The notes: generated from the letters alone by a model not told the origin. A stretch of DNA of 64,000 bases from Cellulomonas sp. (GCF_017744555.1 NZ_JAGIBD010000017.1:1-64000); one strand, 5' to 3'. Shown: positions 15,762 through 24,855, counted from the first letter of the stretch. Program-made: numbers and translations.

Positions 15762-16997
15762 TCAGGAGGTCGCCCCCGACACCGGGGCACCGCGTAGGGC
15801 GTCCTTCAGCTTGATCCGGCCGCCCGAGTGCAGCACCGCGTTCGAGTACACGCGCCCCGCGAACCAGACGAGCACCGGGATGAGGGCCAGGCACAGGGCC
15901 GCGGCGAGCAGCACCTCCCACAGCGCGGCGGCGTCGAGGGCGATGCGGATCGGCATGAGGAACGGCGAGAAGAACGGGATGTACGACAGCCACCGGATCA
16001 GCGGGTTGTCGGGGTCCCAGGGCGCGATCGAGATCCCGATGATGTACGGGATGATCATCAGCCCGATCACGGGCGAGATGACGGACCCGACGTCCTCCTG
16101 ACGGGACACGAGCGAGGCGAGCGCGGCGAGGACCAGCGCGTACATCGCGAACCCGATCGCGAACCACAGCACGGCCCATACGGCCGTGACACCGAGATCG
16201 AGCGACGACGAGTCGACGAGCCCGAACGCGAGCGCGGTCGCGACGCCGGAGCCGACGACCGCGACGATCTGGATGAGCCCGATGACGCCGATGCCGAGCA
16301 CCTTGCCGGCCATGAGCTGCCAGGGCCGGACGGTCGCGAGCAGCAGCTCGACGACGCGGCTGGACTTCTCCTCGACGACGCCCTGAGCGACGAGCTGTCC
16401 AGCGGTCATGAGCGAGATGAACAGCAGGATCCCGGCGATGTAGCCGGCGATGATCTGGGCACCGTCCACGGACGGGTCGGGTTCGAGCGACGTGACCTGA
16501 GGCTCGGCGGACGCGATGTCGGCCGCGACGGAGGCGGGGTCGCCGCCGAGGTCGGTGACGGCCGACCCGAGGGCGAGCTGCTGCGCGAGCGGGCCGAACA
16601 CGGCCGAGCCAGTGTCGCCGAGGCTCTGCTTGACGACGACGGTGAGCTCGGGCGACGTCGACGTGACGAGCGCGTCGAGGTCGCCCGACTTCACGAGGTC
16701 ACGGCCGGCCGCCTCCGACTCGACCTCCTGCGTCTCGACCGGCACGCCGACGGCCTTGCCGGTCGCGACGAGCTGGTCGGCGACCCCGGCGGCTGCCGAC
16801 GTGAGCCCGACCTGCTGCGGGGGAGTCTCGCGGTCGGCGAGCAGCCCGGCCGCGACGCCGCCGAGGACGACGGCGGCGACGAGCGCGACCGTGGTCCAGA
16901 TGAACGCCTTCGACGTCAGGCGGAACCGGATCTCGCGGCCGGCGATCATGCGGATCGCCGCGCCGGAGCTGATGGCGAGCGGGTTCCCGGCGCTCAT
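15762..16997 (-). CDS. ABC-2 type exporter permease (NatB-like)
   Basis: 411-aa membrane protein. One helix near residue 40 is followed by a large extracytoplasmic domain of about 150 residues, then five or six helices, the usual NatB/ABC-2 layout. The GVVEEKSSRVVELLLATVRP segment near 235 is the hallmark of this exporter class. It overlaps the ATPase gene by four bases (ATGA). NatAB systems in other bacteria expel Na+; the substrate here could equally be a drug or lipid. Confidence 0.88.
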   Translation of the reverse strand: MSAGNPLAISSGAAIRMIAGREIRFRLTSKAFIWTTVALVAAVVLGGVAAGLLADRETPPQQVGLTSAAAGVADQLVATGKAVGVPVETQEVESEAAGRDLVKSGDLDALVTSTSPELTVVVKQSLGDTGSAVFGPLAQQLALGSAVTDLGGDPASVAADIASAEPQVTSLEPDPSVDGAQIIAGYIAGILLFISLMTAGQLVAQGVVEEKSSRVVELLLATVRPWQLMAGKVLGIGVIGLIQIVAVVGSGVATALAFGLVDSSSLDLGVTAVWAVLWFAIGFAMYALVLAALASLVSRQEDVGSVISPVIGLMIIPYIIGISIAPWDPDNPLIRWLSYIPFFSPFLMPIRIALDAAALWEVLLAAALCLALIPVLVWFAGRVYSNAVLHSGGRIKLKDALRGAPVSGATS

Positions 16998-17929
16998 GCC
17001 GACACCTCCTCGAGGTCGGCGGCGGGCGTGGCCTCGGTCGTGACGACGTGCCGGTACAGCTCGACGAGCGTCGGCCGCTTGCGGGCGAACTCGCGCACCG
17101 GCCCGGCGGCGAGCGCGGCCCGCAGGAGCTCCTGGTCGACGTCGGCGGGCGCCGACGTCCCCACCGCGACGACGGTCCGGGCACCGTCCGCCGACACCAC
17201 GCGCGCGGCAGGAACGGCGGACGCGAACGACGCGGGTGGACCGTCGACCACCCACTCCCGCTCGTCTGTCTGCCGCAGCTCGTCGATCCCGCCGACGGCG
17301 ACCATCGACCCGGACCGCACGATCCCGACCCGGTCGCAGAGCCGTTCGACGAGCTCGAGCTGGTGCGACGAGAACAGCACGGGCACCCCGCGGTCGGCCT
17401 GGTCGCGCAGCACGGCGCTCATGACGTCGACCGCGACGGGGTCGAGCCCGGAGAACGGCTCGTCGAGCACCAGGATCTCCGGGTCGTGCACGAGCGCCGC
17501 GGCGAGCTGCACGCGCTGCTGGTTGCCGAGCGACAGCTTGAGCACCTCGTCGCCCCGACGCTCCTCGACGCCGAGCGTCTCGGTCCACCGTTCCATCGAC
17601 CGGCGCGCGGCCGCGGCGTCCATGCCGTGCAGGCGGGCCAGGTAGACGAGCTGGTCGGCGACCTTCATCCGCGGGTACAGGCCGCGCTCCTCGGGCATGT
17701 ACCCGATGCGGCGCCGCACGGCGTGGTCGACGACGCGGCCGTCCCACGTGACCGTGCCCGCGTCGGCGGCGAGCACGCCGACGGCGATCCGCATGGTCGT
17801 GGACTTGCCGGCGCCGTTCGAGCCGACGAACCCGAAGATCTCGCCGCCGCGCACGTCGAACGTCATGTCCCGCAGGGCGCGCACGGTGCCGTAGGACTTC
17901 TCGAGGGAGGAGATGCTGAGGACGGTCAC
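16994..17929 (-). CDS. ABC exporter ATPase (NatA-like)
   Basis: 311-aa ATPase paired with the NatB-like permease. Walker A is GSNGAGKST near residue 38; the signature is unusual, LSLGNQQRVQLAAALVHDP, where LSLGNQQR replaces LSGGQ, as commonly seen in NatA/ABC-2 ATPases; Walker B is ILVLDEPFSGLDP, and SSHQLELVERL holds the H-loop. The C-terminal about 90 residues form the variable domain of DUF4162 type. Start is GTG at 17929. Confidence 0.9.
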   Translation of the reverse strand: MTVLSISSLEKSYGTVRALRDMTFDVRGGEIFGFVGSNGAGKSTTMRIAVGVLAADAGTVTWDGRVVDHAVRRRIGYMPEERGLYPRMKVADQLVYLARLHGMDAAAARRSMERWTETLGVEERRGDEVLKLSLGNQQRVQLAAALVHDPEILVLDEPFSGLDPVAVDVMSAVLRDQADRGVPVLFSSHQLELVERLCDRVGIVRSGSMVAVGGIDELRQTDEREWVVDGPPASFASAVPAARVVSADGARTVVAVGTSAPADVDQELLRAALAAGPVREFARKRPTLVELYRHVVTTEATPAADLEEVSA

Positions 17930-17973
17930 GCGATCGATCCAACCAAAGAGGACACGGTGAGCGACATCGTTCT

Positions 17974-18522
17974 TCAGGACCGTTCCTGGACGAGCTTCTG
18001 GAGGGCCAGCACGGTCCTCCAGTTTCGGGCGGTGCCGACCCGGCCGGCGGCCTTGGACAGCACGGGCAGGGTGAGCTTGGACCGGCCGATCCCGTCGGGG
18101 TAGTACGCGTAGGTCTCCCGTCCGTGCCAGATCACGGACTCGTTCCCGTACACCGACGCGTCGAACGTGCGGATCGACGCGACGTCGGGCACGCCGTCCC
18201 AGCAGCACACGACGAGGTGCGACGGGTCGGACTCCGCCTGCGCGGGGAACGGGAGCGCCCGCACGACGAGCTCCCACTCGGTGGCGCTGCGTGCGATCAC
18301 GGGTACGTCGAACCCGAGCTCGGACTCGAAGGCGGCCGACAGCCCGGCGGCCACGTCGTCCGGGGCCGCCCCGCCGGCGGGCACCAGCACGAGGTTCCCG
18401 CTGTTCACGTAGGTCGTCACCTCGGTGTGCCCCAACGACTCCGCGACCGAGCGAAGCTCCGCCGACCTCACGGTCCGGCCACCGACGTTCACGGCCCTGA
18501 GCAGGGCGACCACGGCACTCAT
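17974..18522 (-). CDS. DUF1697 family protein
   Basis: 182-aa cytosolic protein. The beginning MSAVVALLRAVNVGGRTVRS and the later TYVNSGNLVL are diagnostic of DUF1697, a conserved family of unknown function. The middle contains a VVCCWDGVP segment with adjacent cysteines. The next minus-strand gene, the NatA-like ATPase, starts 45 bases downstream. It is divergent from nirB, so the 160-base intergenic region serves both. Confidence 0.88.
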   Translation of the reverse strand: MSAVVALLRAVNVGGRTVRSAELRSVAESLGHTEVTTYVNSGNLVLVPAGGAAPDDVAAGLSAAFESELGFDVPVIARSATEWELVVRALPFPAQAESDPSHLVVCCWDGVPDVASIRTFDASVYGNESVIWHGRETYAYYPDGIGRSKLTLPVLSKAAGRVGTARNWRTVLALQKLVQERS

Positions 18523-18594
18523 GGGCCCCACCGTGCCAGCCAGCACCCACACCGCCGCGGCTCACACGCCCATCGCGCGGGATGTGCGGACAAC

Positions 18595-18650
18595 GTTCCT
18601 TCGGGGTAACGGACCCGCGACACCGCGCGAAACACGCGCTTCCTACCGTC
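18595..18650 (+). promoter_or_regulatory. nirB upstream element shared with narK
   Basis: GTTCC (18595-18599), 29 bases, GAAACA (18629-18634), then GCT, CCTA (18642-18645) and CGTCG. Spacing is identical to the narK element. Between them GTAAC (18606-18610) and GCGAC follow with the AC-N9-AC spacing of GlnR half-sites. TACCGT (18644-18649) may be the -10 box. Confidence 0.55.
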
Positions 18651-18686
18651 GGTCTTGCCCTCGTCCCCGACTGACCGGAGCCACCC

Positions 18687-21272
18687 ATGGATCCCCGTCA
18701 CCTCGTCGTCGTCGGCGGCGGCATGGTCGCCCAGCGGCTCGTCGAAGCCCTGCGCGACCGCGACACCGCCGGCACCTGGCGGATCACCGTGCTCGCCGAG
18801 GAGCCGCGCCGGCCCTACGACCGCGTCGCCCTCACGAGCTACTTCAGCGGCAGGGACCCCGAGGACCTCGAGCTCGGCGACGCCGACCTCTGGCGCGACC
18901 CGCTCGTCCGCCTGGTCCGCGACGACAAGGTGACGCACATCGACCGCGAGGCGCGCACGGTGACCGCCGCGTCGGGCCGCACGTACTGCTACGACCACCT
19001 GGTCCTCGCCACCGGGTCGTACGCGTGGGTGCCGCCGACGGAGGGCGCGGACCTGCCCGGCGTGTTCGTCTACCGCACGATCGACGACGTCGCCGCGCTG
19101 CGCGGGTACGTCGAGAAGCTCCAGTCCGACCTGCGCCGCCCGGTCCGCGGTGCGGTGCTCGGCGGCGGTCTGCTCGGCCTCGAGGCGGCGGGGGCGCTGC
19201 ACGCGCTCGGTGCGCAGGCGACGGTGCTGCAGGTCGGCACGCACCTCATGGACACGCAGCTCGACCTCGGCGGCGGCGAGGCGCTGCGGCGGCTCATCAA
19301 CAACATCGGCGTGGGCGTCCGCGTCAACGCGATGACGGTGCGGATCCGTCCGCACCGGCGGGGCGGGGTCGGCCGGCTCGACCTCGCCGACGGCGGCCGG
19401 GTGGACGCCGACGTGGTGGTCGTGGCCGCGGGCGTGCGGCCGCGCGACGAGCTCGCACGCGCCGCCGGGCTGGGGATCGGCCCGCGCGGCGGCGTGGTCG
19501 TGGACGACACCTGCCTGACGGACGACCCCGACGTGTCGGCGGTCGGAGAGGTCGCGTGCATCCAGGGCGCCTGCATCGGGCTCGTCGCCCCCGGCTACGC
19601 GATGGCCGAGGTCACCGCGGACCGCCTGCTCGGCGGCGCGGCGGAGTTCCCCGGCGCGGACACCGCGACGAAGCTCAAGCTCGCGGGCGTCGACGTCGCG
19701 TCCTTCGGCGACGCGTTCGGGCGGACCGAGGGTGCGCTGGAGCTCGTGTGGGCCGACCCGGTGAACGGCGTCTACAAGAAGCTCGTGATGTCGGACGACG
19801 CGCGCACGCTGCTCGGCGGCGTGCTCGTGGGCGACGCGTCCGCCTACGCGAGCCTGCGGCCCATGCTCGGTCGCGAGCTGCCCGGCGACCCGGCGGTGTT
19901 CTTGCTGCCCGAGGGCGGCGGCGGGGGAGCGCCGGACCTCGAGCTGCCCGACGACGCGGGCGTCTGCTCGTGCAACAACGTGTCCGCCGGCACCATCCGC
20001 GGCGCGGTCACCGAGCACGGCTGCACCGACGTCGGGGCCGTCAAGGCGTGCACCAAGGCCGGCACGAGCTGCGGGTCGTGCCTCCCGCTCGTCAAGAAGC
20101 TCGTCACCACCGAGCTCACCAAGCAGGGCATCACCGTCAGCTCGGCGCTGTGCGAGCACTTCGCGCTGTCCCGCGCCCAGCTCTACGACGCCGTCCGGGT
20201 CGCGGGCCTGCGCAGCTTCACGGAGGTCGTCGAGCGGTTCGGCACGGGCCGCGGCTGCGACATCTGCAAGCCCGCGGTCGCGTCCATCCTCGCGACGACG
20301 GCCCCCGCGCACGTGCTCGACGGCGAGCGGGCCGCGCTGCAGGACACCAACGACCACGTCATGGCGAACCTGCAGAAGGACGGCTCGTACTCGGTGGTCC
20401 CGCGCATCCCCGGGGGCGAGGTGACCCCGGAGGGGCTCATCGCGATCGGCGAGGTCGCGAAGGACTACGGCCTCTACACCAAGATCACCGGCGGCCAGCG
20501 GATTGACCTGTTCGGCGCCCGCATCGACCAGCTCCCGCTCATCTGGCAGCGGCTCGTCGACGCCGGCTTCGAGTCGGGGCACGCGTACGGCAAGTCGCTG
20601 CGGACCGTGAAGTCGTGCGTCGGCTCCACGTGGTGCCGGTTCGGCGTGCAGGACTCGGTGGCGCTCGCCGTGCTGCTCGAGCTGCGGTACCGGGGGCTGC
20701 GCTCGCCGCACAAGCTCAAGCTCGGCGTCTCCGGGTGCGCCCGCGAGTGTGCGGAGGCCCGCGGCAAGGACGTCGGCGTCATCGCGACCGACAGGGGCTG
20801 GAACCTGTACGTGGGCGGCAACGGCGGCTTCACGCCGCGGCACGCGCAGCTGCTCGCGGAGGACCTGTCCACCGAGGACCTCATCACCGCGATCGACCGG
20901 TTCCTCCTGTACTACATCCGCACCGCCGACCGTCTGCAGCGCACCGCGCCGTGGGTCGAGGAGGTCGACGGCGGGCTCGACGGCGTCCGGGCGGTCGTCA
21001 TGGAGGACTCGCTCGGCATCGCCGCGGACCTCGACGCGCAGATGGCGCAGCACGTCGAGCAGTACGAGGACGAGTGGCGCGCGACGCTCGAGGACCCCGA
21101 GAAGCTGCGGCGGTTCGCGTCGTTCGTCAACGCCCCCGAGGTGCCCGACCCGTCCCTGGCCTACGTCCCCGAGCGGGGCCAGGCACGACCTGCCACACCC
21201 GACGAGCGTGCCGCGGCCGGCCGCGGCGAGCCCGTGCTCGTCGCCGGATCGACGCTGGAGGTGCGGTCATGA
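18687..21272 (+). CDS. nirB: Assimilatory nitrite reductase large subunit NirB
   Basis: 861-aa NAD(P)H-dependent nitrite reductase, cytosolic, reducing nitrite to ammonium. Order of domains: FAD/NAD(P)H pyridine-nucleotide-disulfide oxidoreductase (about 1-400, starting VVVGGGMVAQRLV), a BFD-like [2Fe-2S] domain (GVCSCNNVSAGTIRGAV near 428 and the following CTKAGTSCGSC), a ferredoxin-like half domain, and the siroheme/4Fe-4S domain with SCVGSTWC near 645 and GCARECAEA near 683. Length is standard for the NirB family. It heads the nirB-nirD-siroheme-nnaR-cbiX operon, in which every junction is a four-base overlap. Confidence 0.96.
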   Translation: MDPRHLVVVGGGMVAQRLVEALRDRDTAGTWRITVLAEEPRRPYDRVALTSYFSGRDPEDLELGDADLWRDPLVRLVRDDKVTHIDREARTVTAASGRTYCYDHLVLATGSYAWVPPTEGADLPGVFVYRTIDDVAALRGYVEKLQSDLRRPVRGAVLGGGLLGLEAAGALHALGAQATVLQVGTHLMDTQLDLGGGEALRRLINNIGVGVRVNAMTVRIRPHRRGGVGRLDLADGGRVDADVVVVAAGVRPRDELARAAGLGIGPRGGVVVDDTCLTDDPDVSAVGEVACIQGACIGLVAPGYAMAEVTADRLLGGAAEFPGADTATKLKLAGVDVASFGDAFGRTEGALELVWADPVNGVYKKLVMSDDARTLLGGVLVGDASAYASLRPMLGRELPGDPAVFLLPEGGGGGAPDLELPDDAGVCSCNNVSAGTIRGAVTEHGCTDVGAVKACTKAGTSCGSCLPLVKKLVTTELTKQGITVSSALCEHFALSRAQLYDAVRVAGLRSFTEVVERFGTGRGCDICKPAVASILATTAPAHVLDGERAALQDTNDHVMANLQKDGSYSVVPRIPGGEVTPEGLIAIGEVAKDYGLYTKITGGQRIDLFGARIDQLPLIWQRLVDAGFESGHAYGKSLRTVKSCVGSTWCRFGVQDSVALAVLLELRYRGLRSPHKLKLGVSGCARECAEARGKDVGVIATDRGWNLYVGGNGGFTPRHAQLLAEDLSTEDLITAIDRFLLYYIRTADRLQRTAPWVEEVDGGLDGVRAVVMEDSLGIAADLDAQMAQHVEQYEDEWRATLEDPEKLRRFASFVNAPEVPDPSLAYVPERGQARPATPDERAAAGRGEPVLVAGSTLEVRS

Positions 21273-21652
21273 CCGTTCTCGACACCCAGAAGACCACGTG
21301 GACCGCGGTGTGCCGGGTCGACGACCTCGCGCCCGAGCGCGGTGCCGCGGCGCTGCTGGACGGCCAGCAGGTCGCGCTGTTCCGGCTGGTCGACGGGCGC
21401 GTGCTCGCGGTCGACCAGCACGACCCGTACAGCGACGCCTACGTCATGTCGCGCGGGATCGTCGGCTCCCGCACGGTCGACGGCGTCGAGGTCGCCACGG
21501 TCGCGTCGCCCATGTACAAGCAGGTGTTCGACCTCGTCACGGGCGTGTGCCTCGACGCCGCGGGCAAGACGCCGGTGGCCGGCGCGTCCGGCGACCTCAC
21601 CGTGTGGCCCGTCCGGGTCAGCGACGGCGTCGTCGAGGTGGGGACCCCGTGA
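21269..21652 (+). CDS. nirD: Nitrite reductase small subunit NirD
   Basis: 127-aa partner of NirB with a Rieske-like beta fold. The Cys/His cluster ligands of true Rieske proteins are absent (the region reads VDQHDPYSDAYVMSRGIVG), as in other NirD proteins that carry no cluster. It starts in a four-base overlap with nirB and ends in one with the siroheme gene. Confidence 0.94.
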   Translation: MTVLDTQKTTWTAVCRVDDLAPERGAAALLDGQQVALFRLVDGRVLAVDQHDPYSDAYVMSRGIVGSRTVDGVEVATVASPMYKQVFDLVTGVCLDAAGKTPVAGASGDLTVWPVRVSDGVVEVGTP

Positions 21653-22908
21653 CGACGATGCTCGGGCTCGACCTCACGGGCCGCCCGGTGCTCGTGGTCG
21701 GCGGCGGTCCGGTCGCGGCTCGCCGGGTGCAGGGACTGCTCGCCGACGCGGCGCGCGTGGTCGTCGTCGCGCCACAGCTGTGCGAGGTGCTGCTCGACCT
21801 GCACCGGTGGGGACTGGTCGAGTGGCGTGCCCGCGAGGTCGTCGAGAGCGACGTGGACGGCGTGTGGCTCGTGCACACCGCGACCGGGGACCGCGCGACC
21901 GACGCCGCCGTGGGGGAGTGGGCAGCGGCGCGCCGCACGTTCTGTGTGGACGCCGGGTCCGGAGCGGCCGGCACGGCCCGCACGCCCGCGACGACCCGCA
22001 GCGGCGACGTGCTCGTCGGCGTCGTCTCGACAGGCGCCCCCGACCCGCGGCGCACCGCGGCGGTGCGGGACGCGCTATCCGACGTGCTCCACGAGGGCGA
22101 CCTGGACCTGCGCGCGCGGCGGCCGCGCCCTGCCGGTGAGGGCCGCGTGGTGCTCGTCGGCGGCGGCCCGGGCGACCCGTCGCTCATGACGGTCGCGGCC
22201 CGCCGGGCGCTCGCGCAGGCCGACGTCGTCGTCGCGGACCGGCTCGGCCCGGTGGAGGTCCTCGACTCGTTGCCGGCCGACGTCGAGGTGATCGACGTCG
22301 GCAAGACCCCCGGTCACCACCCCGTGCCGCAGGACGAGATCAACCGGATCCTTGTCGAGCAGGCGCAGCGCGGGCGGTTCGTCGTGCGGCTCAAGGGCGG
22401 CGACCCGTTCCTGTACGGCCGCGGCGGCGAGGAGGTGATCGCGTGCCGTGAGGCCGGGGTGCCCGTGGAGGTCGTCCCAGGTGTGAGCAGCGCGTTCGCC
22501 GCGCCCGCGGCCGCCGGGATCCCGCTGACCCACCGCGGCACCGTCGGCGCCGTGCACGTGATGAACGGGCACGACGGCTGGTCGTCCGCCGCGCTCACGG
22601 GCCTGCGCGACGCGTCGTGCACGGTCGTCGTGCTCATGGGTGTCGCGGTGCTGACCGACCTGACGGCGGAGGCCGCCGCGGCCGGCGTCGACCCGTCGAC
22701 CCCGGCCGCCGTCGTCGAGAACGGCACGCTCTCGACCCAGCGCGTCACGCGTGCGCCGCTCGGCGAGATCGCCGCGCGGGCCGCCGAGGTCGGCGTCCGT
22801 GCGCCGGCCGTGGTGGTGCTCGGCCGGGTCGCGGCGGAAGGTCTGCTCGACGGGATCGGTGGCGCCGACGCACTCGCGCCACAGACGCACGACACAATGA
22901 CCTCGTGA
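21649..22908 (+). CDS. cobA: Siroheme synthase: precorrin-2 dehydrogenase plus uroporphyrinogen-III methyltransferase
   Basis: 419 aa. The N-terminal about 150 residues form a Rossmann domain like the precorrin-2 dehydrogenase/ferrochelatase part of CysG (VLVVGGGPVAARRV). The C-terminal about 250 residues are the SAM-dependent uroporphyrinogen-III C-methyltransferase, with VVLVGGGPGDPSLMTVAA, RLKGGDPFLYGRGGEE and AAAGIPLTHRG. It makes precorrin-2 and probably sirohydrochlorin for the siroheme of NirB. GTG start overlaps nirD. Confidence 0.93.
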   Translation: MTTMLGLDLTGRPVLVVGGGPVAARRVQGLLADAARVVVVAPQLCEVLLDLHRWGLVEWRAREVVESDVDGVWLVHTATGDRATDAAVGEWAAARRTFCVDAGSGAAGTARTPATTRSGDVLVGVVSTGAPDPRRTAAVRDALSDVLHEGDLDLRARRPRPAGEGRVVLVGGGPGDPSLMTVAARRALAQADVVVADRLGPVEVLDSLPADVEVIDVGKTPGHHPVPQDEINRILVEQAQRGRFVVRLKGGDPFLYGRGGEEVIACREAGVPVEVVPGVSSAFAAPAAAGIPLTHRGTVGAVHVMNGHDGWSSAALTGLRDASCTVVVLMGVAVLTDLTAEAAAAGVDPSTPAAVVENGTLSTQRVTRAPLGEIAARAAEVGVRAPAVVVLGRVAAEGLLDGIGGADALAPQTHDTMTS

Positions 22909-24023
22909 GCGACCCCATCGACCAGACGCTTGCCGGGTGCGTCGTCCTCATCACGGCCGACCGCCGGTCCGCCGAGCTCGCCGCTGCCCTGACCAGGCGC
23001 GGCGCCTCGGTGCGGCACGCGCCGGCCCTCGGCATGGTCCCGCACACCGACGACGCGGCCCTGATCGAGGGCACGCGCGCGCTGCTCGCCGACCCCCCCG
23101 ACACGGTCGTCGTCACGACCGGGATCGGGTTCCGCGGCTGGATCGAGGCCGCCGACGCGGTGGGCCTCGCCGAGCAGCTGGTGGACACTCTGAAGGGCAC
23201 GCGGATCGTCGCGCGGGGCCCCAAGGCACGAGGCGCCATCCAGGCCGCCGGGCTCACGGCCGACTGGGTCGCCGAGTCGGAGACGAGCGCCGAGATCGCG
23301 GAGGTCCTGCTCGACGACGGGGTCGCCGGCCTGAAGATCGCCGTGCAGCACCACGGTGCCGGAGCGGACGGGCTCGACGAGGCGTTCGCCGCCGCGGGAG
23401 CGACCGTGCGCAGCCTCGTCGTCTACCGCTGGGGCCCTCCGCCCGACCCGGCCGTCGTCACCGCGTCCGTCAAGGCGGTGGCCGCCGGCGAGGTCGACGC
23501 CGTCGTGTTCACGTCCGCTCCCGGTGCCGCCGCGTGGCTCGCCGCCGCCGACGACGCCGGTGTCACCGACCGGATCGTCGACCTCGCGCAGTCGGGCCAC
23601 GTCGTGATGGCCGCCGTCGGTCCCGTGACCGCCCGGCCGCTCCTCGACCGCCACATCGAGCCGCTCGTCCCCGACCGGGGTCGGCTCGGGTCGCTCGTCC
23701 GCTCGCTCGTCGCGCACTACGGAGGGCTGCAGGCGCTCAGCACCGTCGCGGGGCCGCTGCAGGTGTTCCGCGGCGCGGCCGTGCTCGACGGCCACGTGCT
23801 CCCGCTGACGCCGTCCGGCCTGGAGGTGCTGCGCCTGCTCGCGTCGGCGCAGGGGTCGGTCGTGCCCCGCGACCAGGTGCTGCAGGTGCTGCCCGGCGAC
23901 TCCCGCGACCCCCACGCGGCCGAGGTCGCGATCGCGCGGCTGCGCGACGCGACGGGGAGCCGCGAGCTCATCAAGACGGTCGTGAAGCGCGGGTACCGCC
24001 TCGAGCTCGAGCACACCGCATGA
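22905..24023 (+). CDS. nnaR: NnaR-like nitrate/nitrite assimilation regulator (HemD domain plus winged helix)
   Basis: 372 aa. Residues about 10-260 have the uroporphyrinogen-III synthase (HemD) fold. Residues about 280-370 are an OmpR/PhoB-type winged helix, with LTPSGLEVLRLLA, RDQVLQVL and the wing KTVVKRGYRLE. This fusion is known from NnaR of Streptomyces, which acts with GlnR on nitrate and nitrite genes, and from the mycobacterial relative next to a CbiX gene. The neighbours here (siroheme synthase before, cbiX after) match. It is therefore better called a regulator than a heme enzyme, although HemD activity cannot be excluded. GTG start, four-base overlaps on both sides. Confidence 0.88.
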   Translation: MSDPIDQTLAGCVVLITADRRSAELAAALTRRGASVRHAPALGMVPHTDDAALIEGTRALLADPPDTVVVTTGIGFRGWIEAADAVGLAEQLVDTLKGTRIVARGPKARGAIQAAGLTADWVAESETSAEIAEVLLDDGVAGLKIAVQHHGAGADGLDEAFAAAGATVRSLVVYRWGPPPDPAVVTASVKAVAAGEVDAVVFTSAPGAAAWLAAADDAGVTDRIVDLAQSGHVVMAAVGPVTARPLLDRHIEPLVPDRGRLGSLVRSLVAHYGGLQALSTVAGPLQVFRGAAVLDGHVLPLTPSGLEVLRLLASAQGSVVPRDQVLQVLPGDSRDPHAAEVAIARLRDATGSRELIKTVVKRGYRLELEHTA

Positions 24024-24751
24024 CGAACGCGATGCACGCCGCCCCGCCGGCGCCCGCTCTCGTCGGCTGCTCGCACGGCACCGGCAACCACGACGGGCGT
24101 GCGGCGATCCGGTCGATCGTCGACGGCGTCCGGTCCCGCCGGCCCGAGCTCACCGTGCGCGAGGCGTTCGTCGACGTCCAGCAGCCCGAGGTCGCGGACG
24201 TCGTCCGGGACACGCTCGGCGACGGGGCCCCCGGTGTGGTCGTCGTGCCGCTGCTGCTGTCCGTCGGCTTCCACGTGAAGGTCGACATCGCGGCCGCGGT
24301 CGACCTGCCGTCCGCCGAGGCGTCCGCCCCGCTCGGCCCGGACGACCGTCTCGTCGAGATCCTCGCCGACCGGCTCGCGGCCGCGGGTCTGCGCGACGGC
24401 GACGTCGTGGTGCTCGCCGCCGCCGGGTCGAGCGACGCGGCCGCCGCGCTCGCGGTCGAGGCCGTCGCCGCCGGCTTGTCCGACACGCTCGACCAGCCCG
24501 TCACGATCGGCTACGGCGCGGGGGCCGAGCCGCGAGTACCTGCCGCCGTCGCCGCCGCCCGCGAGGGGCTCACGGGTGACGGACGGGTGGTGGTCGCGTC
24601 GTACCTGCTGGCGCCGGGCTTCTTCCACGACCGGGTGCTCGAGGCGGGGGCCGACGTGGTCACCGACCCGCTCGCCCCCGACGAGAGGCTCGTCGACATC
24701 GTCCTCGACCGGTACGACGCCGTCGCTCCCGGGCTGCCTCGGCGCGACTAG
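24020..24751 (+). CDS. CbiX-type sirohydrochlorin chelatase
   Basis: 243 aa, CbiX/SirB family. The first half holds the metal-binding His19 in GCSHGTG and a second conserved His in LLLSVGFHVKVDI near residue 88; the second half is a degenerate repeat of the same fold. The expected reaction is insertion of Fe2+ into sirohydrochlorin to give siroheme for NirB. It is the last gene of the nir operon and overlaps nnaR by four bases. Confidence 0.9.
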   Translation: MTNAMHAAPPAPALVGCSHGTGNHDGRAAIRSIVDGVRSRRPELTVREAFVDVQQPEVADVVRDTLGDGAPGVVVVPLLLSVGFHVKVDIAAAVDLPSAEASAPLGPDDRLVEILADRLAAAGLRDGDVVVLAAAGSSDAAAALAVEAVAAGLSDTLDQPVTIGYGAGAEPRVPAAVAAAREGLTGDGRVVVASYLLAPGFFHDRVLEAGADVVTDPLAPDERLVDIVLDRYDAVAPGLPRRD

Positions 24752-24820
24752 CGGGCGAGCCGTCGTCGCAGGTCCCGGTCGTCTGAAGCGTTTCGGCAGG
24801 CTCGGTCCGTGGACATGGGC

Positions 24821-24849
24821 TTGCCCTGCTGACGCACCCGCCGTAGGAA
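24821..24849 (+). promoter_or_regulatory. Promoter of the lipoprotein hydrolase gene (leaderless)
   Basis: -35 TTGCCC (24821-24826), 17-base spacer, -10 TAGGAA (24844-24849), then six bases to GTG 24856. The transcript probably starts on the start codon. Confidence 0.6.
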
Positions 24850-24855
24850 TCGTCG

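Noticed and set aside
18606-18633. A full double GlnR box before nirB
   Set aside because: GTAAC and GCGAC have the right spacing, but the next GAAAC is one base out of phase, and the matching positions before narK do not keep the AC-N9-AC rule. Only the shared motif is reported.
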